A stretch of DNA of 64,000 nt from Candidatus Segatella mututuai (GTDB lineage: Bacteria; Bacteroidota; Bacteroidia; Bacteroidales; Bacteroidaceae): positions 32,632 through 96,631 of the forward strand of contig DJOI01000086.1 in the NCBI GenBank assembly GCA_002439605.1, written 5' to 3'. The notes beneath the pieces were generated by a model. That model made no database searches, was not told the origin of the DNA, and worked only from the letters and a program-made list of their open reading frames with translations. Positions within the stretch are counted from its first letter, which is position 1; the number at the start of each line of letters is the position of its first letter. This document shows positions 54,517 to 63,532 of the stretch, piece by piece. Made by a program: the position numbers and the translations under genes.

Positions 54517-54976
54517 CTAACAAATCATTGAGCATATTATGAACATCGAGATATACATCCCTCTCCGTGGTGAGGAAGGTGCACTCAGCACGGTCACCAT
54601 AGGTCTGATTCTGGGATGTAATCACTGTAACTAACCACTCATCGTTAGCGACCAAGACTATCTTGGAATGGTTAAGCGTCAGCTTCACCACATCAAAAGC
54701 CTCTGTCATCAAACGACTTAGCCTTAAAGTCTTACTTGAAGCTTTAACGTCAGCCACTAACGTAGAGGACTTGACAAGTCCTCGCTTGCGGAGGTTGACC
54801 ATGCCACAAAGAAAGGCATCTGAAGTGGAGAAAGTGGTGACAGCCACATGAGCCGCCCCCGTCTGCCCCAATATCCAGCCCAACAAGCCGAGGGTGTGAA
54901 GTCCCTGACCAAGATAGGCTTGGGAGCTATTCTGACGGAGCGGCTTCAGGACCTGTTGAATCTGCTTGGCTCTCAT
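54455..54976 (-). CDS. Phospholipase-D-like phage protein
   Basis: 173 aa from the ATG at 54976 (MRAKQIQQVL), the first in-frame one outside the previous gene except its last 50 bp. It shows the PLD-type half-site LNHSKIVLVANDEWLVTVITSQNQT-GDRAE: His103-x-Lys105, a Ser/Asn after the strand, and a trailing Glu. A LVADVKAS strand precedes it. Single-HKD proteins of this kind are usually nucleases or inactive binders. The Asp of the HxK(x4)D motif is shifted, so activity is uncertain. Confidence 0.55.
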   Translation of the reverse strand: MRAKQIQQVLKPLRQNSSQAYLGQGLHTLGLLGWILGQTGAAHVAVTTFSTSDAFLCGMVNLRKRGLVKSSTLVADVKASSKTLRLSRLMTEAFDVVKLTLNHSKIVLVANDEWLVTVITSQNQTYGDRAECTFLTTERDVYLDVHNMLNDLLDDTTTISLPRREQVAPSDGL

Positions 54977-55859
54977 CAGTTTTTTCCTCTGAAGGTATCT
55001 CCATGCCCGCCTCCTTGATCTTGGCAAGGGTTTCTGGCTTGATGTCTGCCTTGGCATCGAGCAAGGTATGGACACGCTGCTCCACGTTGGCTTGCAACTT
55101 GGCAGCCTTCTCCACCTTGCCATCCACCTTCAACTGAATCAACTTGTCAAGGTTCTTGGCTAAGTAGGAACGTGCGTTGCCTATGGCATTGGCAGAGGCT
55201 ATGACTTCTGCCTTAGGCTCAGGAGTCTCTGGCTCCTCGCCACCAGGCTCGGCATGGTCATACTGCTCCATGCCCTGCTTGTAGGCATAATACTCCGTCT
55301 TGAGCGTGAGGAGCATCTTCTGGAACTCCTCGTTGGCGGCATTCAAGCCCTCGTATCTATCACATGAGAGCTGGTAAGCCTTGCACGCCTCGAAAAGTTC
55401 CTTGATGCGCTTCCATCTCTGACAGTTAGCCTCCCAAATCTCCTTGATCTCTTCGGGTAGCTGGTCATGGTCCGCACGCTTGCCCTTGGCAATGATGGCG
55501 GAAGCATCGATGGAATCGGTATTTGCGGCATCCACCACAGGCAAATGCGGAGCCACATCGGCTGCGAGCTTGTCTGCGTCAGCGGTCACGTCGGATGCTC
55601 TCTGCAAGAGAGGAGTCACCTCGCCATCAAACTTGTGCACCTCGTCGAGCGTCATGCCCTTGATGCGATAACCATAATGCTTCTGAAGCTCATACTTGAG
55701 ATGCTCAAGCATGTGCTGAGGTCGCAGCATGATCTGCTGGTAGAGATGGCGGTTGTTGTTCATCTGCAGGAGCAACATGGCGCCCTCACGTATATTGTCA
55801 TCAGTGTGCTCGCTGTCGAACCACTGCTTTATCTTTTGTGTGAATTTTTCGTCATTCAT
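54927..55859 (-). CDS. Phage protein of unknown function, helical
   Basis: 310 aa. N-terminal part (NDEKFTQKIKQWFDSEHTDDNIREGAMLLLQMNNNRHLYQQIM) is typical of Bacteroides phage proteins next to capsid genes. The middle is helical and charged; the C-terminus is acidic/Pro-rich with a heptad pattern (EKAAKLQANVEQRVHTLL). No membrane segment. Could be a head-completion or internal protein; family not recognised. Confidence 0.5.
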   Translation of the reverse strand: MNDEKFTQKIKQWFDSEHTDDNIREGAMLLLQMNNNRHLYQQIMLRPQHMLEHLKYELQKHYGYRIKGMTLDEVHKFDGEVTPLLQRASDVTADADKLAADVAPHLPVVDAANTDSIDASAIIAKGKRADHDQLPEEIKEIWEANCQRWKRIKELFEACKAYQLSCDRYEGLNAANEEFQKMLLTLKTEYYAYKQGMEQYDHAEPGGEEPETPEPKAEVIASANAIGNARSYLAKNLDKLIQLKVDGKVEKAAKLQANVEQRVHTLLDAKADIKPETLAKIKEAGMEIPSEEKTDESQADSTGPEAAPSE

Positions 55860-55950
55860 ATATGCGAAAACTTAAAAGGCGAGGCGAGCCACAGATAGCA
55901 TCGCCCCGCCATGGAATGTTTAACTGAAACTTATCATGTAAAATAAAAGC

Positions 55951-56565
55951 CTATCCCTCGCTCACAGTCTTCAAGTCACCAGTCTCTCCAGAGTAGGTGC
56001 CCTCAGATGTAGGGATGTCACCATAGTAGAAAGGCGGCAAGGTCTCGCACCCAACGGACAACTCCACAGTCGTGTTGGTCTCATCGGTCACTGACGAACC
56101 TGAGGACTGGGCAGGTGAGACGGCGCACTCGAAGTTGTCGTCCCCGAACTGACGGCACTTGCCGTTGCGCTGTGGAATCAACGCAATGACATCCTCGTTG
56201 AGAAGCATGGAAGCGAGAGCCGACTGCTCCTCCTCTGTGCCTGGGAATGTGAGCGCAAGTTTGTTGAGCATGGTCTTGGAGCCATTCTCCCCCTGTGACT
56301 CGGAAGAGAAGTTGGACTTGTCGGTGGCGAGGTATGCCACAATGAACTTCTTGTCAGCAGCCATCTTGTGGGACTCCTTGATGACAAGGTAGTCCTTCAT
56401 GGAAGCAGCCTTCTCCAGCTGTGGCTTGGCGAGCTGCGTAATCCAACGGCGTGGAGACAGGAAGACTCGACGACCCGTGCCAGGCAATCTCTTGGCGCCA
56501 GGGCACTTGAGGAGATCCTCGTAGAGGTCAACGGCATCAGTGCAAGATTTCTTTGTATCTGCCAT
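55951..56565 (-). CDS. Probable major tail tube protein
   Basis: 204 aa, beta-rich, no signal. The segments ADKKFIVAYLATDKSNFSS, MLNEDVIALIPQRNGKCRQFGDDNFECAVSPAQSSG and TTVELSVGCETLPPFYYGDI follow the pattern of major tail proteins encoded close to the capsid in related Bacteroides phages. The C-terminus is Gly/Ser-rich. Gene order (capsid, then this) fits a tail tube, but order alone could also fit a head-decoration protein. Confidence 0.5.
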   Translation of the reverse strand: MADTKKSCTDAVDLYEDLLKCPGAKRLPGTGRRVFLSPRRWITQLAKPQLEKAASMKDYLVIKESHKMAADKKFIVAYLATDKSNFSSESQGENGSKTMLNKLALTFPGTEEEQSALASMLLNEDVIALIPQRNGKCRQFGDDNFECAVSPAQSSGSSVTDETNTTVELSVGCETLPPFYYGDIPTSEGTYSGETGDLKTVSEG

Positions 56566-56601
56566 ATTATATATATAATGTGTTATCGAATGATGTGACT
56601 C

Positions 56602-57579
56602 CTACTCAGTAGGAATCTCATCATAACCAAACAATATCCTCTCCTTGGTGATGGACTCGAACTGCGTGCCGAAGTACATGGTAGCCACGAAGTCAATCAA
56701 GAAGTGAGAAACGAGCGAGTTCTGAAACTCGAAGCTGCAGTTGGTGCCCTCGGTGGCAAGACCCATGAGCATGTTGCTGCCCGGTGTGATGATCTTGTAA
56801 CCAGACGGCATGTTGTCAAGACCGATGAGGGTGCAATTGCTGCATCCATCCAACTTTGTCTTGCCGAACTCGTTGTTGTAGTTGACATTGCCATAAACGC
56901 TGCGATAAGCACGCTGATAAAGCATCAAGTCGTTGCTATTCAAGAACATGTAGGTCTTGATATTCTTGAGTTTTTGGTCAGCGGCATCATAAAACGCCTC
57001 CAACGCATCGACCGCATTGACATTTGTCAGCTTGGTGGTTTGGAAAAGGTTACCCTTATCGACTGCGACGCTCTTGTTTTTGACGATTTCCTCGTCAGAA
57101 ATGGTCTTGAAGCCATTGAAGAGATCCTTGGTCTTGGTGCCAGAATCATTGCGTTTGGCAGTGAAGAGCGTATTGAAGAAGCTCTCGCCCACCTTGCCAA
57201 AAAGGTAAGCCCCGACAAGCTTGGTGATAGGTTGGTTTTTGAGTGCATCGCCCTGGAACACATTTGAGCCAAAGATGGACTCACGGACAGCATTAGGCTC
57301 AAAAGGCTTGATGCCAGAGCCCAAGAAGGTCTCCAAGGTGCGACCCGATATCGTAACACCATTCTCATCTGTGCGAGTCAGAGAGTATGGTCCAATCTCC
57401 ATGTCTCCATGAAGTTCACCCACTGTTTCCTTGCCACGAACGCCGATTCGGCGACTCATGTATTTAGCGACCTCGTCCAAGGCACGCGAAGGAATCTGAA
57501 TCAAGTCCTTGCGATACTTGGCATAGCTGGTGTTCAGTGAATCAGGGGTAATCTGAATAGTGCTTCCTTCAGTAGCCAT
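56602..57579 (-). CDS. Major capsid protein
   Basis: 325 aa. Starts 1 bp after the protease/scaffold stop, the classic position of the capsid gene. Helical N-arm (SYAKYRKDLIQIPSRALDEVAKYMSRRIGVRG), an E-loop-like stretch, and a C-terminal P-domain-like region (CSNCTLIGLDNMPSGYKIITPGSNMLMGLATEG) as in HK97-fold shells. No experimental motif is decisive; the context and size are strong. Confidence 0.75.
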   Translation of the reverse strand: MATEGSTIQITPDSLNTSYAKYRKDLIQIPSRALDEVAKYMSRRIGVRGKETVGELHGDMEIGPYSLTRTDENGVTISGRTLETFLGSGIKPFEPNAVRESIFGSNVFQGDALKNQPITKLVGAYLFGKVGESFFNTLFTAKRNDSGTKTKDLFNGFKTISDEEIVKNKSVAVDKGNLFQTTKLTNVNAVDALEAFYDAADQKLKNIKTYMFLNSNDLMLYQRAYRSVYGNVNYNNEFGKTKLDGCSNCTLIGLDNMPSGYKIITPGSNMLMGLATEGTNCSFEFQNSLVSHFLIDFVATMYFGTQFESITKERILFGYDEIPTE

Positions 57580-57580
57580 A

Positions 57581-58657
57581 TTAATTAATCTGCTTCATAG
57601 CATTATACAACTGACCAGCGTCAAGATCTTGCTCACCCTCGTCCACATGCTCCCCGGTCTTGGCACCCGGTGCTTTCTTGAGGTTGGCTATCTCCTGGTC
57701 TTTTGCCTCGATGTCTTTGTCCTTGTCTGCCAACTTCGCCTCAAGGTCCTTGACCTTGTCGTTGGCAGCGGTGAGGTCAGCTGCCGTATCGGTCAGCTTT
57801 TTCTCCTTCTGGGCAATGGCATCCTCAATTTTCTGCATCTCTGCATCGGTGAGTGTAATCTTCTCATCGGTCACCTCAAAGTCATCCTTGCGATCAAGGA
57901 TGGTTTGAAGGTTGAGGAATTTCTTCTTCATGTCATTTAATTTGGTGTTATTCTTGAAGAACTCCTTGACCCCATCGATTACCTGGGCCATGAAGTTCTT
58001 GGATGGTTTGCCATCTTCGGTCGGCTTGGAAATAGGAGGAAGTCCCAAGTCATGGCAGTAGGAGTTGGTAAATCTCTTGGCGAGATTGGTCTGTCGCTTG
58101 CTGTCCTCCTCATCAAGATCTCTTATCTCATCTATCAGCCCCATCTCCAAAGCTTGCTCAGGTGTCATCCAATTTTCCTTGCCCATCTGCTCCAGGATCT
58201 CGTCGGAAGTCTTACCTGATCTCTGGGCATAGACAGAAGCGATTACCTTGTCGATGGTATCGAGGTCGTCACGCTGCTTCTGGAATTGCGCTATCAGCTG
58301 GTCAAGCTTCTCCTTGTTGGCCGACTCCCAGACGGTGACTCCCGTGGACGCATTGTGGATGAGCATGGTGCTGCCAACACTCATGGTGACGTGCTTGGCA
58401 CCCATGCAAAGAACCGTGGCTATGGATGCAGTCATGCCCAACACATGGATGTTGACCTGACCATGATCCTTGATCAGTTGATAGATGGTGAGACCCTCAT
58501 CAACGAAACCACCCGGTGAAGAGACGGCAATATCCACCTTCTCATCGGAATGTGCGTCAAGAAAAGCCTTGACATCCTTGGAGCGAGTGCCATAAGTGCC
58601 TGTCCACCAATCGTAGCCAGCCCCCACAGTACCGCATATCATCATACCGTATTTCAT
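57581..58657 (-). CDS. ClpP-type prohead protease fused to scaffold
   Basis: 358 aa. Residues 1-190 are a ClpP/S49-like serine protease: VDIAVSSPGGFVDEGLTIYQLIKDHG, MTASIATVLCMGAK with the nucleophile Ser, and SVGSTMLIHNAS with the His. Residues 225-320 form a long coiled coil (LQTILDRKDDFEVTDEKITLTDAEMQKIEDAIAQKEKKL), the scaffold removed on capsid maturation. The single frame encodes both parts. Promoter D is directly upstream. Confidence 0.88.
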   Translation of the reverse strand: MKYGMMICGTVGAGYDWWTGTYGTRSKDVKAFLDAHSDEKVDIAVSSPGGFVDEGLTIYQLIKDHGQVNIHVLGMTASIATVLCMGAKHVTMSVGSTMLIHNASTGVTVWESANKEKLDQLIAQFQKQRDDLDTIDKVIASVYAQRSGKTSDEILEQMGKENWMTPEQALEMGLIDEIRDLDEEDSKRQTNLAKRFTNSYCHDLGLPPISKPTEDGKPSKNFMAQVIDGVKEFFKNNTKLNDMKKKFLNLQTILDRKDDFEVTDEKITLTDAEMQKIEDAIAQKEKKLTDTAADLTAANDKVKDLEAKLADKDKDIEAKDQEIANLKKAPGAKTGEHVDEGEQDLDAGQLYNAMKQIN

Positions 58658-58676
58658 GCGCTAATCTTTTTTGATG

Positions 58677-58712
58677 CAAAGATAAGCACGGCAATTGCCA
58701 AGAGAAAATACG
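58677..58712 (-). promoter_or_regulatory. Phage-type promoter D (head operon)
   Basis: CGTATTTT, 20 bp (containing the palindrome GGCAATTGCC), TATCTTTG, then GCATCAAAAAAGATTA and the protease ATG. Confidence 0.75.
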
Positions 58713-58717
58713 TCAAA

Positions 58718-59128
58718 TCACTGTATGCGCGGTGCCTTGCGTGTAGCAACCCACTGCACCGTGACCTCCGTCAACGTGCTCGAAGCATAGGAATCGGGAT
58801 GCACCACCGAAAGATTTATCGTCGGATAAGGTCTCGAAGGAATGCCGATGAGGTATCTGCGACTGTCTATGTCTGTGAGCAGATAAGCATAGATGCCAGA
58901 CAAATCGACCTCGTCCTCACACGTGCGATATACCAACTTATGTGTATATATGCGCACTTTCTCGTCATATTTGTCAGAAATCTCAAGCTTGGCAGGACGG
59001 AGGAACTTGACATTCTCCCACTCCAAGTTATCAGGAAGTGCAAAGGTCTTATGCCCCAGAAGCGCACCGAACGGCAACTTGGAGATTTGAATCCTCTGAA
59101 TCTTGGTTATATAATTAAGATATCTCAT
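58718..59128 (-). CDS. Phage protein of unknown function
   Basis: 136 aa from the ATG at 59128; the longer frame is repetitive (10-bp tandem repeats) and improbable. ISKLPFGALLGHKTFALPDNLEWENVKFLRPAKLEISDKYDEKVRIYTHKLVYRTCEDEVDLSGIYAYLLTDIDSRRYLIGIP: beta-rich, soluble. No known family. It sits between the replication-side genes and the head operon. Confidence 0.55.
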   Translation of the reverse strand: MRYLNYITKIQRIQISKLPFGALLGHKTFALPDNLEWENVKFLRPAKLEISDKYDEKVRIYTHKLVYRTCEDEVDLSGIYAYLLTDIDSRRYLIGIPSRPYPTINLSVVHPDSYASSTLTEVTVQWVATRKAPRIQ

Positions 59129-59147
59129 AATGGAAAAGATTTCGTGC

Positions 59148-59183
59148 TTGTTCGCAACTGTTCGCAGTTGTTCGCACCTGTTC
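59148..59183. repeat. Four 10-bp tandem repeats TGTTCGCA
   Basis: TTGTTCGCAA, CTGTTCGCAG, TTGTTCGCAC, then CTGTTC: three full and one partial 10-bp unit, 20 bp before the 136-aa gene. One-turn spacing suggests a protein-binding array. No consensus promoter is seen in the gap to 59217. Confidence 0.7.
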
Positions 59184-59217
59184 AAAAAAAGGGTATATGG
59201 TAGATGAGTTTTTGGTG

Positions 59218-59703
59218 TTAATTAATGTTACTCCTGCTCCTTTTGTTATTGAAGAGGTTAATGCCCTGCGACTGGTAGGCCTTGCGCATGCGATACCATT
59301 TCATGCGGATGGTCTCGGCATAGTCTATGTCGATGCCGTGGTTTTGGCACCAGGCACGGAAGGCAGACATCTTCTTGCAGGAGGTATCACTCAAATCTCC
59401 AAGGTCACTCCACATATTGTTGCGGAACAAGTCATCCAAGCTCTCACTTAAAGCCTGCTTGCCATAGGTGGAAAGATAATTGTATGTCTCCGGGCTCTTA
59501 TACTTGGATGCCGGGATGCAGATGGCCACTGATTTTGCAGATGGCTGGTCAGGAAGGTTGTTGCATGGGCGCTTGGTGGTAAGCCTGCGGATGACAGCAT
59601 TCTCATTGCTGGAAGCAGGAAAGACCACGGGGTCGCCAAAAGAGTTGGTGAGCCACTGCTTCATGTATGGCTCGACATCGAGGTAAATAACAAATTTGCT
59701 CAT
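59218..59703 (-). CDS. Phage protein of unknown function near the replication region
   Basis: 161 aa: SKFVIYLDVEPYMKQWLTNSFGDPVVFPASSNENAVIRRLTT, then AKSVAICIPASKYKSPETYNYLSTYGKQALSESLDDLFRNNMWSDL and a basic C-terminus (MRKAYQSQGINLFNNKRSRSN). Basic tail and location beside iterons suggest DNA binding; not recognised. Confidence 0.5.
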   Translation of the reverse strand: MSKFVIYLDVEPYMKQWLTNSFGDPVVFPASSNENAVIRRLTTKRPCNNLPDQPSAKSVAICIPASKYKSPETYNYLSTYGKQALSESLDDLFRNNMWSDLGDLSDTSCKKMSAFRAWCQNHGIDIDYAETIRMKWYRMRKAYQSQGINLFNNKRSRSNIN

Positions 59704-60123
59704 GAAGTATATATTGAATTATCTCCGCAAATTTAGGAAAAATAATCAATAAAACACCGCAATTATAGGATTTTCTTCAAGAAGACAAGGAAATATCTGC
59801 ATTTTAGGGTGAAAAACGACATAATATATTGAAGATACCCTCAAATGCCCGTTTCAGTTGTGGCATTTGTGGCATTTTAGATAAGTATCTGATTATCAGA
59901 TATTATCTTATTTATATAAATGCCACATTCAATCAATAAAATGCCACAATGCCACAACCCTCTCATCACCTTGTCACTCGTTGCCACAAAGTGCCACACA
60001 AATGCCACATTGCCACACGCTCATAACCTATTGATTTTCAATGCTGCCACAGTTGCCACAAGTGCCACATCATTTTTTGACACGTATGTATATAAGGAGA
60101 ACACAGACCTCCGCACAGCAAAA
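59704..60123. other. Iteron-rich region (possible origin or control region)
   Basis: No gene in 420 bp. TGCCACA occurs ten times on the plus strand (59921, 59942, 59950, 59982, 59992, 60003, 60011, 60045, 60054, 60063) and twice inverted (59859, 59868). An AT-rich palindrome TATCTGATTATCAGATA (59886-59902) lies between the inverted pair and the direct copies. Iterons plus AT-rich DNA beside a primase-helicase gene fit a replication origin. Confidence 0.65.
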
Positions 60124-60157
60124 AGCCCCGTGGAAGAACACTTTCTTCCCCAGGGCT
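60124..60157 (-). terminator. Terminator of the primase gene
   Basis: AGCCCC(g)TGGAAGAA ... TTCTTCCCCAGGGCT hairpin. The minus strand shows TTTTTG after the stem, 24 bp downstream of the primase stop. Confidence 0.75.
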
Positions 60158-60180
60158 CAGGATATGATCTAAACAAATAA

Positions 60181-63100
60181 CTAAAAAACTAATGCGGGCA
60201 TCCCTGCCTCCTCTAATTCTCTATCGGTCATAGCATAAGGGTCTTTGGGTTGCCTCTCCTCGTCACCGGCCTCGGTCTCGAAGTCAATGCCGTATCTCTC
60301 AGACACCATCTTGTAATCAAAGCACAGCGGTCTATCCTTGTACCAAACTGTTTGGCGGCCTACCACATTGCCACCAGCATCCAACTTCTCCGTGGTCTCT
60401 GGCAAGCCATTGGGAGCGAACTTCTTGAATCGCTCCGCATTCTTGGCCGTGCCATAGAACTCCGGACCTATCTGCAGGTAATGCAACAAAGACTCCTTTG
60501 GCAGGAGATTGACATCCATGGAGCGACCTAACTTGCGGTATATGGCCATCGTGATGTCCTTGCGTATCATGAGGACACTCTTGGGCTGTGACCAGTTGTC
60601 GAGCTTGGTCTTGTTGGTGGAAAGATTGCCCACCAACTTAATCTTGAAATCTTGGTCCTTGCGAAGCTCGCCCATCTGCACGGCAGCGTTGATGATATTC
60701 CAGAACCCGGCCACCTCGTCGGTCGAGTTGCACATGGAGTTTTGACGCTTGATGTCAGCCACCACTACATCCAGCAGTTCCTCATAGGTGAAAGGAAACT
60801 CAATATAATCACGGATGGCCCAATAGGCCGCCATGATGACCGTCCAATTAGTCATGATGCGATTGAGGATGTTATCATTCTCCAACGCATTCTCCATATC
60901 CTCGGAAGCCTTCTTCCAAGCCAGGCCGAAAGCAGCCTGAAACTGTTCCCTGTGCTTGAGCAACTGAAGCGTGATGTGCGTGGCACCTATCTGGCGATAT
61001 CTCTCCAATTCGGCGAAGTGCTGCTTCTCCTCACGTGTATGCTCGCCCTTGTCAAAGGTAAGATAGACAATGCGGGTGAAGAGCGCAATATCTGCAGTCG
61101 GCATCTCCTGGCCTGTCAATATGATGCCTGAATCAACCTTAGCTTGCACTAACTTCTTGTCCTTCTCCATGTTCATCTTGGTACGGCCAATACCATTCCA
61201 GAGATCTTTGAGCCACTGAACCTTGCGATTGTCTATGGCATTCTGGTATTCATCGATATGCACAAGGGCATCATTGACACTGCCCACATAGTCTGACAAA
61301 GCAGGCATGGAGGCGTTAGAGATGGAAAGAGGCTCATACTTGGTCTCATACTTATAGAAGAAATTCATGAGCGTTGCCGCGAACTCAGTCTTGCCACATC
61401 CCTTCGGGCCAAAGGCATTGAGAAGCGGAAAACTTCTCGACTTGGTGATGACAACATCTCGAAAAAGCGTGGCGATGTAGAAGCACAAGCCCACCTTGCC
61501 ATTGTCACCAAAGACCTGCACGACCTTGGAGAAAAACTCAGCCTGACTCGTTGGCGAGTCCGTCAACTTCTCATGTCTGAACTTTTTTTCATTGACATAC
61601 AACTCTCGGCTGTCGATGTTGAGCTTGCTCATGGCAGGAAGGTAGAATTTGCCCGTCCCCAAGCGCAAGATGCCCATGTCGTCGATGGGCACCCACGAGC
61701 CTTGCTCGATGGCACCATTGCAAAAGGCATAGAACCCCTCACGCTGCCACCCCAACTGTTTGATTGGATCTGCGGTCTCCGTGACTCGTCCAAGATAGCC
61801 CAGCAACTTGATGAGCTGCTCATCCTTGGCCATCCAGATATAATCGCCCATGCCAAAGAGACGCTTGCGAAGCGAACTGCTCGATGTAATCTCCTCCATG
61901 TTCAGCTCTATGAGGCGTGGCTGCGTCTCGGGATTGTTGTTGTTTATCTCGAAGAGACGAACAGGATTGAAGTCATCACGGATGTGGAATAGGGGCTTCA
62001 GCTTGAAATTGCTCCACTGCACCTCGTCACCCTCCTTGTTGGTACCGAAATAGGAATTGTCATGCTCGGTGAAGCCGAACTCACGCAACATGCTCATGTC
62101 ACCCTTGCGCTCCTTCTCCTGCTTCTCCGCCACGGCTGCGGTCTTGGCCCGCTTGAGGGTATTTTTCCATTCGCGGTTATGGTTGTACTTCTTGCAGAGT
62201 GCCTCCAGATAGCTGCCTTGTGTATCCTCGTCCCTAATCAACATCAGGAGTGAACATATATCGGCAATGGCAGCCATGCGATCCTCTGTGGTATATTCCT
62301 CTATGTCCTCCGGCAATGGCCAATATTTGCGTGTGCAATACCAGAAGATAAACTCCTCATCTCGCATCTGGTCAAAGTGCCCCTTGTCTTTTATCCAAGA
62401 GTCAGGGTCTTCCTTCTTGGGCGCAGGATAGTCTATCGGAATCTCTCTCACATTGACTGTGAAGCCCGCTTGCAGGGCGGCACGCCCATTCTCGAAGACA
62501 TTTGCCGTGCCAGCTGGCCACTTGTTGCCATCCTTCAGTGTGTCAGCATCTGGGATGAAGATGACCTTGCGAGCCATCTTGAAGAGCTGCTTCAGCTGGT
62601 TGGGTGTCCACGCCCCACCAAGACTTGCCACTGTGTTGAGAATGCCTATGGACTGAAGCTTAATGACATCGGGACCGCCCTCCACCAAGTAGAACTTGTC
62701 TTGAATGCGTGCTTGCTTCTGCGCAATGTTGATGCCAAAGACAGAGGTGTCCTTGTGATAAACCAAGCTGTTTTTGAGATTGAGGTACTTGCAGATATCC
62801 TTGTTGTCGGACATGGTGCGAGCGGTGAAACCTATGACACGGCTCATCTTGTCATAGATAGGGATGGTATATCGGTCGCGTAACATGGCATACTTGCCAT
62901 GCTCCCCCTCACCTATGAGACCGACAGTCTCCAGAATGTCGAAGTCAAGCCCCTTGGTCTTCGCCCAGGCCAAAAAACCCTCCTTGGGCGCATAGCCTAT
63001 GCCAAACGTCTCGATGGCATCCTCGCCCCAACGCTGCTTGACCGCCTGTCTCGCCCTGACCGCCCCTGGGGTATTCTCATGGATGCAGTCCACGAAATAA

Positions 63101-63480
63101 GACTGGGCATAGCTGAGGACGATGCGCAACGCATCCTGCTCCTTCTGCTTCTCAATCTCCTCGTTACTTGGTTTCCAATCATCCTCGATGTCCTCGTTGA
63201 GGTATTTCTTGGCCAAGTTGCGGCAAGCTATCGGGAAAGGCAAATCATTCTCCAACTTGCGATACAAGGAGACGACATTGCCCCCTGTATGGCACCCGAA
63301 GCACCGCCAGGTATTCGTGGCGGTGTCAACATAGAAAGACGGGTCACTCTCATGATGGAATGGACAGCAAGCCCAATGCCTTGTCCTGCTCTTCTTGGTG
63401 AAGGTGATGCCACCATTCTCGGCAACCTCAAGGATGCTGACATCACTGATAATTCTGTCTATAATATCTTGTTTGATCAT
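60181..63480 (-). CDS. Phage primase-helicase (CHC2 zinc finger, Toprim, P-loop ATPase)
   Basis: About 1099 aa from the ATG at 63480 (MIKQDIIDRIIS); the ORF could extend to 63540 but without a Shine-Dalgarno or better start. CHC2 zinc finger at about 36-75 (CPFHHESDPSF ... CFGCHTGG), Toprim near 275-340 (FYLVEGGPDVIKLQ, VIFIPDADT), then a helicase-type ATPase: Walker A FGPKGCGKTEFA near 680 and Walker B ALVHIDEYQNAID near 735. Fused primase and helicase for phage DNA replication. Confidence 0.9.
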   Translation of the reverse strand: MIKQDIIDRIISDVSILEVAENGGITFTKKSRTRHWACCPFHHESDPSFYVDTATNTWRCFGCHTGGNVVSLYRKLENDLPFPIACRNLAKKYLNEDIEDDWKPSNEEIEKQKEQDALRIVLSYAQSYFVDCIHENTPGAVRARQAVKQRWGEDAIETFGIGYAPKEGFLAWAKTKGLDFDILETVGLIGEGEHGKYAMLRDRYTIPIYDKMSRVIGFTARTMSDNKDICKYLNLKNSLVYHKDTSVFGINIAQKQARIQDKFYLVEGGPDVIKLQSIGILNTVASLGGAWTPNQLKQLFKMARKVIFIPDADTLKDGNKWPAGTANVFENGRAALQAGFTVNVREIPIDYPAPKKEDPDSWIKDKGHFDQMRDEEFIFWYCTRKYWPLPEDIEEYTTEDRMAAIADICSLLMLIRDEDTQGSYLEALCKKYNHNREWKNTLKRAKTAAVAEKQEKERKGDMSMLREFGFTEHDNSYFGTNKEGDEVQWSNFKLKPLFHIRDDFNPVRLFEINNNNPETQPRLIELNMEEITSSSSLRKRLFGMGDYIWMAKDEQLIKLLGYLGRVTETADPIKQLGWQREGFYAFCNGAIEQGSWVPIDDMGILRLGTGKFYLPAMSKLNIDSRELYVNEKKFRHEKLTDSPTSQAEFFSKVVQVFGDNGKVGLCFYIATLFRDVVITKSRSFPLLNAFGPKGCGKTEFAATLMNFFYKYETKYEPLSISNASMPALSDYVGSVNDALVHIDEYQNAIDNRKVQWLKDLWNGIGRTKMNMEKDKKLVQAKVDSGIILTGQEMPTADIALFTRIVYLTFDKGEHTREEKQHFAELERYRQIGATHITLQLLKHREQFQAAFGLAWKKASEDMENALENDNILNRIMTNWTVIMAAYWAIRDYIEFPFTYEELLDVVVADIKRQNSMCNSTDEVAGFWNIINAAVQMGELRKDQDFKIKLVGNLSTNKTKLDNWSQPKSVLMIRKDITMAIYRKLGRSMDVNLLPKESLLHYLQIGPEFYGTAKNAERFKKFAPNGLPETTEKLDAGGNVVGRQTVWYKDRPLCFDYKMVSERYGIDFETEAGDEERQPKDPYAMTDRELEEAGMPALVF

Positions 63481-63532
63481 ATCACTAAAATTGTAATGCA
63501 AAATTAGAATGTATATCCAAACTTGGAAAATA

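Noticed and set aside
59921..60069. CRISPR array
   Set aside because: TGCCACA copies are too short, irregularly spaced and partly inverted; no spacers of constant length and no cas gene.
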